The notes beneath the pieces are model-generated. The model saw only the letters and a program-made list of their open reading frames with translations. It did not search any database and was not told the DNA's origin. Both the position numbers and the translations under genes were made by a program. From Nocardia transvalensis NBRC 15921 (lineage in GTDB: Bacteria > Actinomycetota > Actinomycetes > Mycobacteriales > Mycobacteriaceae), in NCBI RefSeq assembly GCF_000308875.1, contig NZ_BAGL01000060.1, positions 1-64,000 of the forward strand: 64,000 bases of DNA, in the 5' to 3' direction. Below are positions 36,066 through 44,412 of the stretch, piece by piece. The first letter of the stretch is position 1. Every line of letters starts with the position of its first letter.

Positions 36066-36077
36066 CATTACCTCCAC

Positions 36078-36535
36078 GCAGCGAAGTCCGGGCTCCCCGC
36101 CTCAATCTGCGGAGTCGGATACCGGGCCAGAATCGCTACAACGCACAGCGGGGCTACCTCAGTAGCCCGACTGGGACACAAGCCGAAACGCGGCATCGGC
36201 ACCTCACTACGAGAGACGCCGTCACGCATTTGTTGTCACGCACCGGCTAGCGGCCCGCAACGGCGGCTCCCAGGCCCCGGCTGCGACACCCGTGCGCCAG
36301 GCCAGCATATGAGGTGGCCATGGTGCACCACCGAGTCCGACCAACCAGGCAGGCGCCCGGAGCGGACTTAACCCCGCGACCCAAACCAGCACAGGGCCAA
36401 CCGAAAGCATCACATCCACAACCACCGACCCCGAGCAGCGCCGAAACCCGCTTTCGGACGCCCTCCCCCGTTGCCCCGAGCCAAACCAACTCACCCCGAT
36501 GAACCGCCCTTACAGTGGCGGCCCAAAACGGACCT
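36078..36535. other. Intergenic at the right end of the island, no gene seen
   Basis: A 458-bp stretch between the HNH-like gene and the att-like repeat. Open frames occur on both strands (for example 36222-36494 minus) but are low-complexity and match nothing. No tRNA or integrase gene is present. Confidence 0.4.
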
Positions 36536-36655
36536 TGACCACCGGGAATCCGGGCAAAGTTACACCAAAGTGACAGTTAGGGGTCCTGGTCAACTGACCA
36601 CAAGTCCCTGACCAGCGGAAAGGGCTAGCCCTTCTTCATCAGCTCGTAGATGCGC
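36536..36655. repeat. Chromosomal DUF3039 3' end with island-side arm (att-like site 3, right boundary)
   Basis: This is the partner of 8108-8227 (gap-free 120-bp match). The core 36629-36655 lies inside the DUF3039 coding end (codons RIYELMKKG). The flank 36536-36624, with the AAAGTTACAC/AAAGTGACAG decamer pair at 36555-36576, would be element DNA. It marks the right junction between island and chromosome. Integration keeps the DUF3039 reading frame intact. Confidence 0.8.
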
Positions 36656-36867
36656 TTGCATTCCGGGCAGACCGGGGAGCCGGGCTTGGCGGAGCGGGTG
36701 ACCGGGAAGACCTCGCCGCACAGGGCCACTACGTGGGTGCCCATGACCGCGCTTTCGGCGATCTTGTCCTTCTTCACGTAGTGGAAGTACTTGGGGGTGT
36801 CGTCGGTGGTCGACTCGTCGGTGGTCGTATCCGGACGTACGAGGGTGTCGGTACTCACGGGATCCAT
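36625..36867 (-). CDS. DUF3039 protein; 3' end serves as integration site
   Basis: An 80-residue protein, MDPVSTDTLVRPDTTTDEST and onward. It carries HYVKKDKIAESAVMGTHVVA, ALCGEVFPVTRSAKPGSPVC, then PECKRIYELMKKG. Two cysteine pairs (C50 and the CPEC pair near the end) suggest zinc binding. DUF3039 genes are conserved near sigB and DUF3099 in mycolic-acid bacteria. It diverges from the DUF3099 gene with ~70 bp between the starts. Its last nine codons recur twice to the left, as expected of an attachment site in a coding end. Function unknown. Confidence 0.9.
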   Translation of the reverse strand: MDPVSTDTLVRPDTTTDESTTDDTPKYFHYVKKDKIAESAVMGTHVVALCGEVFPVTRSAKPGSPVCPECKRIYELMKKG

Positions 36868-36937
36868 TTTGCCAGCATCGCGGGATCGGGTCGCATCGCC
36901 GTGTGCAATCGGCGGGCTCGAGTGGAAGACTCGAGGT

Positions 36938-37351
36938 ATGCAGCGTGACGGCGAATCCCCCGATGCCGAAGACCGCGACGGCGAGGTTCGCCCCGAGTTC
37001 GAGCGCCTTCCACCCGGTTCGATCCCCCGTCCGCCGCGCCGCTCCGAAGGCTATTTTCCCGGTCAGGAGGAACAGCGGCCCGTCCTCATCACCGAGGCCG
37101 CGCCCTCCCTCGAGCAGCAGCATCGCGCGCGGGTCCGCCGATATACGGCGATCATGGCGTTCCGTATTCCGTGCCTGATCCTGGCCGCGGTCGCCTACGG
37201 CCTGTGGGCCAATCCGCTGATCTCGCTCGCCATCATCGGCGTCTCGATCCCGCTGCCCTGGGTCGCGGTGCTGATCGCCAACGACCGACCGCCGCGCCGT
37301 AAGGACGAACCCAGCCGCTGGGACGAGCGCCGCGCGGCCAAGGCCCTCTAG
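36938..37351 (+). CDS. DUF3099 membrane protein
   Basis: A 137-residue protein starting MQRDGESPDAEDRDGEVRPE. A polar, Pro-rich N-terminus leads to VLITEAAPSLEQQHRARVRR, then YTAIMAFRIPCLILAAVAYG as a first and LISLAIIGVSIPLPWVAVLI as a second transmembrane helix. The end is a basic RRKDEPSRWDER tail. This is the DUF3099 layout (ITxAxxS...R...Y...). It is conserved beside DUF3039 near sigB in Mycobacteriales. Function unknown. It ends head-on with the MFS transporter gene. Confidence 0.88.
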   Translation: MQRDGESPDAEDRDGEVRPEFERLPPGSIPRPPRRSEGYFPGQEEQRPVLITEAAPSLEQQHRARVRRYTAIMAFRIPCLILAAVAYGLWANPLISLAIIGVSIPLPWVAVLIANDRPPRRKDEPSRWDERRAAKAL

Positions 37352-38716
37352 TCAGGCCACCACCGCTCGATCGACGGGTGAGCCCCGGCGCACCGCGGCG
37401 GACATGAGCGCCGCGGCGCCGCACAGGCCGCCCGCGATGTACCAGGCGAGGTCGTAGCTGCCCTGGAGGTCGCGGATGACGCCCGCGCCGGTGGCGGCCA
37501 ATGCCGCGCCGACCTGGTGGGAGGCGAAGACCCAGCCGAAGGCGATCGGACCGTCGTCGCCGAAGTGCTTGCGGCACAAGGCCACAGTGGGCGGCACGGT
37601 CGCAATCCAGTCGAGGCCGTAAAAAATGATGAACACCCACATGCTCGGGCGGGTATCGGGCGCGAACAGCGCGGGCAGGATCAGCAGCGACAGCCCGCGC
37701 AGCGAGTAGTAGCCGATCAGCAGGTAGCGCGAGTCGACGCGGTCGGTGAGCCAGCCGGAGGCGATGGTGCCGGCCACATCGAAGATCCCGACCACCGCCA
37801 GTAGCCCGGCCGCGGTGGTCGGCGGCATGCCGTGATCGTGCGCGGCGCTGACGAAATGCGTGCCCACCAGGCCGTTCGTCGAGGCCCCGCAGACCGCGAA
37901 GCCGCCCGCCAGCAGCCAGAACGCGGGCGTCCTGGCGACTCTGGCCAGTACGGTCAGCGCCCGGGTGGCTCCGCCCGTCACCGCGGTCCGCACCCCGGCC
38001 GTACTGTCCGGCGCGGCGCCGTAGGCCCGCTCGCCGATATCGCTGGGATAGTCCCGGATGAACAACAGCACCAGCGGGACGACCGCCAGCGCCGTCCCCG
38101 CCACCACCAGCGACGGCACCCGCCAGCCGTGGGCCTGCGCCAGCGCCGAGATCAGCGGGAGGAATACCAGCTGACCGGTCGCCCCGGCCGCGGTCAGGAC
38201 GCCGGTCACCAAGCCGCGGTGACGCACGAACCAGCGGCCCGTGATGGTGGCGACGAAGGGCATCGACATCGAGCCGACGCCAATACCCACCAGCAGCCCC
38301 CAGGTCGCCAGCAGCTGCCACGACTCGGTCATGAACACCGTCAGCCCGCTGCCCGCCGCGACCAGCAGCAGCGCGCAGGCGACCACGCGGCGGATGCCGA
38401 AACGGTCCATCAGCGCCGCCGCGAACGGTGAGATCAGCCCGTACAGCAGCACATTCAGAGACACCGCCGAGCCGATGGTGCCGTGCGACCAGCCGAACTC
38501 ATCGTGCAGCGGGTCCATCAGCACGCTGGGCACCGACCGGAATCCGGCGGCGCCGATCAGCGCCACGAATCCGGCCGCCGCCACCGGCCAGGCCGGATGC
38601 ACGCGTCGAAATCTTCTGGGCCGCACCGCGGCCGCGGTGGGAGCGGGGTCTCGCACGTCGGTCACCACCAGATCGTGCAGCACCGGCCGGTTGCGGACGA
38701 GTGGCCTGAATGCCAC
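37352..38716 (-). CDS. MFS transporter
   Basis: A 454-residue major facilitator protein with about 12 hydrophobic helices after a polar ~45-residue N-terminus. Typical loop motifs are DRFGIRRVVACALLLVAAG (loop 2-3) and LTDRVDSRYLLIGYYSLRG (loop 8-9). The pattern GWSHGTIGSAVSLNVLLYGL with RWFVRHRGLVTGVLTAAG is that of monocarboxylate/oxalate-type (OFA-like) MFS carriers. Substrate unknown. It diverges from the VOC-regulator pair at 38752. Confidence 0.9.
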   Translation of the reverse strand: MAFRPLVRNRPVLHDLVVTDVRDPAPTAAAVRPRRFRRVHPAWPVAAAGFVALIGAAGFRSVPSVLMDPLHDEFGWSHGTIGSAVSLNVLLYGLISPFAAALMDRFGIRRVVACALLLVAAGSGLTVFMTESWQLLATWGLLVGIGVGSMSMPFVATITGRWFVRHRGLVTGVLTAAGATGQLVFLPLISALAQAHGWRVPSLVVAGTALAVVPLVLLFIRDYPSDIGERAYGAAPDSTAGVRTAVTGGATRALTVLARVARTPAFWLLAGGFAVCGASTNGLVGTHFVSAAHDHGMPPTTAAGLLAVVGIFDVAGTIASGWLTDRVDSRYLLIGYYSLRGLSLLILPALFAPDTRPSMWVFIIFYGLDWIATVPPTVALCRKHFGDDGPIAFGWVFASHQVGAALAATGAGVIRDLQGSYDLAWYIAGGLCGAAALMSAAVRRGSPVDRAVVA

Positions 38717-38751
38717 AATCCGTCAATATCTGGCCACTTCGGGAGGACGGC

Positions 38752-39489
38752 ATGATCTATTGGAACTGGGCCTTCATCGACCGCCCCGCCGCCGCGTTCG
38801 ACGAGGCATTCGCGTTCTGGACGACCGTGACCGCGACACGACTGTCCGAACGCCGCGGCGAGCACGCCCAATTCACCACGCTGCTGCCCGAGCACGGTGA
38901 CGCGTGTGTCCGGGGTCAGGCCGTGGGCGGTCCCGGTGGCGCGCATCTGGATCTCGATGTCGAGGATCTCGGCGCGGCCCGCCGCCGGGCGCACGCGCTG
39001 GGCGCGACCTCCGTCATCGATGAGGACAACTTCAGCTACCTGAAATCCCCTGGCGGTACGGCGTTCTGCCTGACGACCGAGCAGGGCGGGCGGGTGCCGC
39101 CGCCGGTCGCGGGCCCCGACGGCACCCTCAGCCGCCTCGATCAGGTGTGCCTGGATATCGGTGCCTCCAGCTTCGATCGCGAGGTCGCCTTCTGGACGGA
39201 GCTGACCGGATGGGGAACGCGCCCCACCTCCCTGCCGGAGTTCGCCCGGCTCGACGTCCCAGACGGCCTTCCCATCCGAATCCTGCTGCAACGCAAGAAC
39301 ACCGACGAACCGCCCACGGCCCACCTCGACCTCGCCTGCGCGGATGTCGACGCCACCGCCGCCTGGCACGAATCCCTCGGCGCCCGGCGCATCTCCCGCG
39401 GCGCGCACTGGATGGTGATGAACGACCCGACCGGCGGTGTCTACTGCCTCACCGGCCGCGACCCCCACACCGGGCGAGTGCCGGCATGA
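38752..39489 (+). CDS. VOC family protein with two glyoxalase-like halves
   Basis: A 245-residue protein; I start at MIYWNWAFIDRPAAAFDEAF (38752) because the 14 residues before it (from 38710) look non-coding. Two betaalphabetabetabeta halves are seen. The first runs through GGAHLDLDVEDLGAARRRAH. The second starts RLDQVCLDIGASSFDREVAF and ends AHLDLACADVDATAAWHESL, then HWMVMNDPTGGVYCLT. VOC proteins include dioxygenases, glyoxalases and resistance proteins; the substrate is not known. The stop overlaps the following regulator start (ATGA). Confidence 0.85.
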   Translation: MIYWNWAFIDRPAAAFDEAFAFWTTVTATRLSERRGEHAQFTTLLPEHGDACVRGQAVGGPGGAHLDLDVEDLGAARRRAHALGATSVIDEDNFSYLKSPGGTAFCLTTEQGGRVPPPVAGPDGTLSRLDQVCLDIGASSFDREVAFWTELTGWGTRPTSLPEFARLDVPDGLPIRILLQRKNTDEPPTAHLDLACADVDATAAWHESLGARRISRGAHWMVMNDPTGGVYCLTGRDPHTGRVPA

Positions 39490-40538
39490 GCGCGGCGGGC
39501 AACGGCGGTGAGGGTGTAGGTGGGGCCGTCGTGGCGGAAGGCCGTGCTGCGCAAGGGATCGGGCGGCATCGAGTGGCGGTGCTGGCGCTGGCGCCGGTGG
39601 TGGGATTCGATATGACCATTCCGCCGACGGTGCTGGGGAACGCGACCGCCGCGGATGGGACGAAGCTGTACGACGTGCGCGTCTGCGGCCTGGACGAGCG
39701 CCCGGTGCCCGCGACGATGGGGTACAGCATCGTCCCGCAAGCCGGTCCGGACTGGCTGGCCGGAGCGGAGACGGTGATCGTTCCCGGCACGCAGATGCCC
39801 GGACCGCGCGAGCACGGGACGCTGCCGCCCGCGCTCGCCGAGGTGCTGGCGAGTATCCGCCCCGGCGCGCGGATCGTGTCGATCTGCACCGGCGCGTTCG
39901 TGCTCGGCGCGACGGGACTGCTCGACGGCCGCCGCGCGACCACGCACTGGTCCTTCGCCGACGATTTCCGCCTGCTGTTCCCGCGGGTTCGCCTGGACGA
40001 GAACCTGTTGTTCGTCGAGGACGGGAACCTCTACACCTCGGCGGGTCTGGCGGCCGGTCTGGATCTGTGCCTGCACCTGCTGCGCACCGACCACGGCAGC
40101 GAGGTCGCCAATCGCGCGGCGCGCTACTGCGTGGTGCCACCCTGGCGCGAGGGCGGCCAGTCGCAGTTCATCGACCGCCACGTGCCCGACGACGGTTCCG
40201 ACGGCACCGCGCCCACCCGCGCCTGGGCACTGCGGCACCTCGACCGCGAACTCGATCTGACCACCCTGTCCGCGCACGCCCGGATGAGCGTGCGGACCTT
40301 CACCCGCCGCTTCAAAGCCGAAACGGGACTCGCGCCGGGCGCGTGGCTGCTGCAGCAGCGGCTCCGCCACGCCCGGCACCTCCTCGAATCCACCGACCTG
40401 CCGATCGACGAGGTCGCCCGCGCGGCGGGGCTGGGCACCTCCGCCTCCCTGCGCCACCACATGCGCGCCGAACTCGGCGTCCCGCCGCTGGCCTACCGCA
40501 AGACCTTCCGCTCGGGGACGCCCGCCGCCGTCCGGTGA
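39486..40538 (+). CDS. GlxA-type transcriptional regulator (DJ-1/PfpI plus AraC HTH)
   Basis: A 350-residue protein. Residues ~30-190 form a DJ-1/PfpI domain (VAVLALAPVVGFDMTIPPTV; SICTGAFVLGATGLLDGRRA with the elbow Cys; then TTHWSF). Residues ~240-340 form an AraC DNA-binding domain with HARMSVRTFTRRFKAETGLA followed by HARHLLESTDLPIDEVARAA and GLGTSASLRHHMRAELGVPP. Such regulators sense small metabolites and often control a linked enzyme. It is translationally coupled to the VOC gene upstream. It ends near the end of the convergent symporter gene. Confidence 0.92.
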   Translation: MSAAGNGGEGVGGAVVAEGRAAQGIGRHRVAVLALAPVVGFDMTIPPTVLGNATAADGTKLYDVRVCGLDERPVPATMGYSIVPQAGPDWLAGAETVIVPGTQMPGPREHGTLPPALAEVLASIRPGARIVSICTGAFVLGATGLLDGRRATTHWSFADDFRLLFPRVRLDENLLFVEDGNLYTSAGLAAGLDLCLHLLRTDHGSEVANRAARYCVVPPWREGGQSQFIDRHVPDDGSDGTAPTRAWALRHLDRELDLTTLSAHARMSVRTFTRRFKAETGLAPGAWLLQQRLRHARHLLESTDLPIDEVARAAGLGTSASLRHHMRAELGVPPLAYRKTFRSGTPAAVR

Positions 40539-40545
40539 GCGAAAC

Positions 40546-42159
40546 CTAGTGCCGCACGGCCTTTTCCGCACCCGCACCGGTCAACGCGCGCACCTGCATC
40601 TCGACGTACTTCCGCTCGTCGTGCTCCCGCGACAGCATGGTGCCCAGCCAGCCGAGGGCGAACGACACCGGAATCGAGACCAGGCCCGGATTCGACAGCG
40701 GGAACCAGTGGAAGTCGGCGGATTTGATCATCGCGGACGAGGATCCGGACACCGCCGGCGAGAAGATGATCAGCACGATCGTCACGAGCAGCCCGCCGTA
40801 GATACTGAACAGCGCGCCGGTGGTGTTGAACCGCTTCCAGAACAACGTGTACAGGATGGTCGGCAGATTCGCCGACGCCGCCACCGCGAACGCCAGCGCC
40901 ACCAGGAACGCCACATTCTGATTCTTGGCGAGAATGCCGCCGACGATGGCGACCGCGCCGATCACGACGGCGGTGATGCGCGCCACCCGCACCTCGCCGT
41001 CCTTGCTGTCGGCGCGCCCGCGCTTGATCACATTGGCGTACACGTCGTGCGCGAACGAGGCCGACGCGGTGATCGTCAGCCCCGCCACCACGGCCAGAAT
41101 GGTCGCGAACGCCACGGCCGCAACGAATCCCAGCAGTAGCGGCCCGCCCAGTTCGAGCGCCAGCAGCGGCGCGGCCGCGTTCTCCTTACCGGGCGCCGCG
41201 GCGATCTTCTCCGGGCCGACCAGCGCCGCCGCGCCGTAGCCGAGGACGAGCGTGAACAGGTAGAACACTCCGATCAGCCCGATCGCCCACACCACCGAGC
41301 GGCGCGCCTCCTTCGCGGTCGGGACCGTGTAGAAGCGCATCAGCACGTGCGGCAGGCCCGCGGTGCCGAGCACCAGTGCCAGTGCGAGCGAGAGGAAGTC
41401 GAGCTTGCTGGTGTCGTTCTTGCCGTACTTGAAGCCGGGCTCGAGCAGTTTCGCGCCGGTCTTGCCGCCGTGGTCGACGGCGTCCTGCAGCAGCGACGAC
41501 AGGTTCAGCCCGTACTTGGCCAGCACCCACACCGTCATCGCCGCGGCCGCCGCGATCAGCAGCACCGCCTTCACGATCTGCACCCAGGTGGTGCCCTTCA
41601 TCCCGCCGACGAGCACGTAGACGATCATCAGCGCACCCACCACGGCGATCACCAGGTTCTGCCCGAGATCCCCGGACACGCCCAGCAGCAGCGAGACCAG
41701 CACGCCCGCGCCGGCCATCTGCGCGAGCAGGTAGAACAGGCTCACCGCCAGCGTCGAGGTGGCCGCCGCGGCACGCACGGGACGCTGCCGCATCCGGAAC
41801 GCCAGCACGTCACCCAGCGTGAATTTGCCGGTGTTGCGCAGGAGTTCGGCCACCAGCAGCAGGGCCACCAGCCACGCCACCAGGAAGCCGATCGAATAGA
41901 GGAACCCGTCGTACCCGTAGAGCGCGATGGCCCCGGCGATGCCTAGGAAGCTGGCCGCGGACAGGTAGTCGCCGGAGATGGCGATGCCGTTCTGCGGTCC
42001 GGAGAAGGCCCGCCCGGCGGCGTAATAGTCGGCGGCCGTGCGGGTGTCGCGGCTGGCACGGAACACGATGACGAGCGTGATCAGCACGAAGATCGCGAAG
42101 ATGGTGACGTTGAGCCAGGGGCGGCTGCCCTCGACCGCGGCGGCGAGGTGGGTGGTCAT
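40546..42159 (-). CDS. Sodium:solute symporter, acetate/monocarboxylate type
   Basis: A 537-residue SSS-family carrier with about 13 hydrophobic segments. Visible signatures include AADYYAAGRAFSGPQNGIAI, GDYLSAASFLGIAGAIALYG, VYVLVGGMKGTTWVQIVKAV and LGTAGLPHVLMRFYTVPTAK, the pattern of ActP-like cation/acetate symporters. The start overlaps the stop of the DUF485 gene upstream (ATGA). DUF485 proteins regularly accompany ActP, so acetate or a related short-chain monocarboxylate is the likely substrate. The exact substrate is inferred. Confidence 0.9.
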   Translation of the reverse strand: MTTHLAAAVEGSRPWLNVTIFAIFVLITLVIVFRASRDTRTAADYYAAGRAFSGPQNGIAISGDYLSAASFLGIAGAIALYGYDGFLYSIGFLVAWLVALLLVAELLRNTGKFTLGDVLAFRMRQRPVRAAAATSTLAVSLFYLLAQMAGAGVLVSLLLGVSGDLGQNLVIAVVGALMIVYVLVGGMKGTTWVQIVKAVLLIAAAAAMTVWVLAKYGLNLSSLLQDAVDHGGKTGAKLLEPGFKYGKNDTSKLDFLSLALALVLGTAGLPHVLMRFYTVPTAKEARRSVVWAIGLIGVFYLFTLVLGYGAAALVGPEKIAAAPGKENAAAPLLALELGGPLLLGFVAAVAFATILAVVAGLTITASASFAHDVYANVIKRGRADSKDGEVRVARITAVVIGAVAIVGGILAKNQNVAFLVALAFAVAASANLPTILYTLFWKRFNTTGALFSIYGGLLVTIVLIIFSPAVSGSSSAMIKSADFHWFPLSNPGLVSIPVSFALGWLGTMLSREHDERKYVEMQVRALTGAGAEKAVRH

Positions 42160-42500
42160 CGATCGGTTCCCTCCAGCTCGGCGCGCAACTCGTCGGCGAT
42201 CGGATCCAGTTCACGATCGGCGTAGCGCACGTACAGCCAGGTGATGACGAAGGTCGAGACGAACTGCAGCAGCCCGAAGATCAACCCGACGGTGATGTTG
42301 CCCCACACCTTCTGGGACATGAAGTCGTGTGCGTAGTCGGCCAGCAGGACGTACAGCGCGTACCAGGCCAGGAACAGTGCGGTCATCGGAAAGACGAAGA
42401 GCCGGAATCTGCGTCGCAGTCGCTGGAAGTCGGGGCCGTCGTAGATCCGGGACCATTCGCCGGCGGGTTCCGCGAGGCGTTCTTCGGTTGTCACTCCCAC
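42156..42500 (-). CDS. DUF485 membrane protein, partner of the symporter
   Basis: A 114-residue protein starting MGVTTEERLAEPAGEWSRIY, behind a GAGGAGGTA-like site. The DUF485 core is seen as SPxF-like YDGPDFQRLRRRFRLFVFPM, then ALFLAWYALYVLLADYAHDF and VWGNITVGLIFGLLQFVSTF, with two transmembrane helices. It ends in a charged tail. Family members sit directly upstream of ActP-like symporters and are thought to be accessory subunits. The overlap with the next start supports one operon. Confidence 0.92.
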   Translation of the reverse strand: MGVTTEERLAEPAGEWSRIYDGPDFQRLRRRFRLFVFPMTALFLAWYALYVLLADYAHDFMSQKVWGNITVGLIFGLLQFVSTFVITWLYVRYADRELDPIADELRAELEGTDR

Positions 42501-42695
42501 TTACCTCCTCGTGAGCCAGGTCACAATATCAATAAATCGGACGTTTGGTATGTCGTATTGCCGCAGGTAGAGGTGACGAATTCGGTTGCGCGACATGCAA
42601 CACCGACCACTCCGGCCGCTCCCGGCGGCGCCGCGCGGCCGCGAAGGCGGGGCTTGGCGGGATGCCCGATTGTTGCGGTGGCAGAGTTCTGGTTC

Positions 42696-44213
42696 ATGCC
42701 GACTGCCGCTGCCGCCACCGGATCCGCGCTCGCCGCCCTCGCGCCCGACCTGCGCACCGCGCTGACCCGCACGCGCTACGACGCCGACACACTCCTCGAA
42801 GCGCTCGGCGCGGACGCGCACACCGCCCTCGGCCGGTCCGAACCGGTGCCGGTGCGCCGGGCCGTGCGCGGGGCCGGGGACCTCGGCACGCTGGTCCGGC
42901 TGCTCCTGCTCGGCGATCCGGTACCCGAGCGCGAGGCCGCCGCGGCGTTCGCGCCCGTGGGCATCGACCGCGCGATTGCCGCCGGACTGCTGGAACGCGA
43001 CGGCGGCGAGGTGCGCGCGGCCCTCGATCTGCGGCCGCTGGATCTGGGCAACGACGACCGCTGGGTGCTGTCGGATCTCGACGACAGCATGCGGCGGCGC
43101 ACCCTCACCGCCGACCATGTCCTGGGCGTCGGGCAGGCGTCGCTGTCGCTGTTGCGGGCGACGCCGACCGCACCCACGGGCACGGTGCTGGATCTGGGCA
43201 CCGGCTGCGGGGTGCAGGCCGTGCACGCGGCGGGCTACGCGCGGACGGTCACCGGCACCGACGTGAACCGGCGGGCCCTGTGGCTGGCCGGCGCGACCGC
43301 GGCGCTCAACGACCTGGACATCGAACTGCTGGAGGGTTCCTGGTTCGAGCCGGTCGACGGGCGGCGGTTCGACCGGGTCGTCGCCAATCCCCCGTTCGTG
43401 GTCGGCCCGGCCCGGGTGGAGCACACCTACCGCGACTCCGGGCTGGCCCTGGACGGCGCCAGCGAGCTGGTGATCTCGCGGGCGCCCGAGTTGCTCGCGC
43501 CCGGCGGCACGGCGGCCATGCTGGCGTCCTGGGTGCACGTGGACGGCGAGGACTGGCGCACCCGGGTGTCGTCGTGGCTGCCCGGCCACGGCGTCGACGC
43601 CTGGATCGTGCAGCGCGATATCGCGGATCCGGCGCTGTACGTGGGGACCTGGCTGCGCGACGCCGGACTGGATCCGCGCGACCCGATCGCCCAGGAGCGG
43701 GCCGAGCGGTGGCTGGCGGCGTTCGACGCCGCGGACGTCGAGGGCATCGGCTTCGGCTTCGTCTATCTGCGGGCCGTCGACGGGCCCACCGAGGTGCTGG
43801 CCGAGGACCTCACGCACGGCTTCGACGATCCGCTCGGCGCGGAGGCCATCGCGTACTTCGAACGCTCGGCCTGGCTGCGCGCGGTCGCCGCCGACGAGGA
43901 GATCGCCTGGAACGCGCGGTTCGAGGTCGACGCGGCCACCGCGCTGGAACGGGTCTTCCTGCCCGGATCGGACGGCTGGGATCAGGCCGTGGTCCGGCTG
44001 CACCGCGGCAACGGCCCGCGCTGGCAGCACGAGGTCGACGACACCGCCGCCGCCCTGCTGGCGGGAATGCGCGCGGACGGTCTGCCGTTGGAAGAACTGG
44101 TCGAACTACTGGCAATCGGCCACACCGGCACCATCGCCACTCCCGAGTTGCGCTCCGCGGCCCTGGCCGTCACCACGGGACTCGTGCGGCACGGTTTGAT
44201 CCGTCCCCTCTAG
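42696..44213 (+). CDS. Class I SAM-dependent methyltransferase (HemK/RlmG-like), DUF7059-type N-terminus
   Basis: A 505-residue protein; the start MPTAAAATGSALAALAPDLR (42696) was chosen because upstream codons of the same frame look non-coding. Residues ~1-130 form a helical N-terminal domain. The methyltransferase follows with motif I TVLDLGTGCGVQAVHAAG, acidic GTDVNRRALWLAGATAA and motif IV VVANPPFVVGP. An NPPF with Asn is typical of N-methylation of amide or exocyclic nitrogen. The C-terminal ~180 residues are another helical domain. Target unknown; RNA or a release-factor-like glutamine are possible. It precedes sigB on the same strand, with a 199-bp gap. Confidence 0.85.
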   Translation: MPTAAAATGSALAALAPDLRTALTRTRYDADTLLEALGADAHTALGRSEPVPVRRAVRGAGDLGTLVRLLLLGDPVPEREAAAAFAPVGIDRAIAAGLLERDGGEVRAALDLRPLDLGNDDRWVLSDLDDSMRRRTLTADHVLGVGQASLSLLRATPTAPTGTVLDLGTGCGVQAVHAAGYARTVTGTDVNRRALWLAGATAALNDLDIELLEGSWFEPVDGRRFDRVVANPPFVVGPARVEHTYRDSGLALDGASELVISRAPELLAPGGTAAMLASWVHVDGEDWRTRVSSWLPGHGVDAWIVQRDIADPALYVGTWLRDAGLDPRDPIAQERAERWLAAFDAADVEGIGFGFVYLRAVDGPTEVLAEDLTHGFDDPLGAEAIAYFERSAWLRAVAADEEIAWNARFEVDAATALERVFLPGSDGWDQAVVRLHRGNGPRWQHEVDDTAAALLAGMRADGLPLEELVELLAIGHTGTIATPELRSAALAVTTGLVRHGLIRPL

Positions 44214-44351
44214 TCACGTTTGGATGCCTTCTCGGTAGATATCCGGCAACAGTGCGAGCCCGGCGTTCCCCGCCTGCGTCGTTCTTAGGAACTTCTCAGA
44301 CGGAAGTGGCGAAATCCGCAGCTCAGCTACTGTTTATCGGGACAGTGGCGG

Positions 44352-44377
44352 GGAACTTTCCCAGTGTCGGGTCCGTT
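44352..44377 (+). promoter_or_regulatory. Probable extracytoplasmic-function-type promoter of sigB
   Basis: GGAAC at 44352-44356 and GTT at 44375-44377 are 18 bases apart, 35 bases before the sigB start. In mycobacteria sigB is known to be transcribed from a GGAA...GTT promoter by SigE/SigH-type factors. The match here is by pattern only. Confidence 0.45.
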
Positions 44378-44412
44378 GTTCGGAGTGAGACACCACCGAC
44401 AGGAGGCAAGTC

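Noticed and set aside
36222..36494. 90-codon minus-strand frame with a hydrophobic stretch
   Set aside because: Low-complexity translation in a GC-rich spacer, no ribosome binding site, no family resemblance.
8108..36655. A search for an integrase, relaxase, replication or phage structural gene in the island
   Set aside because: None found in any supported frame, so I do not call the units prophages or conjugative elements; the island claim rests on the repeats alone.
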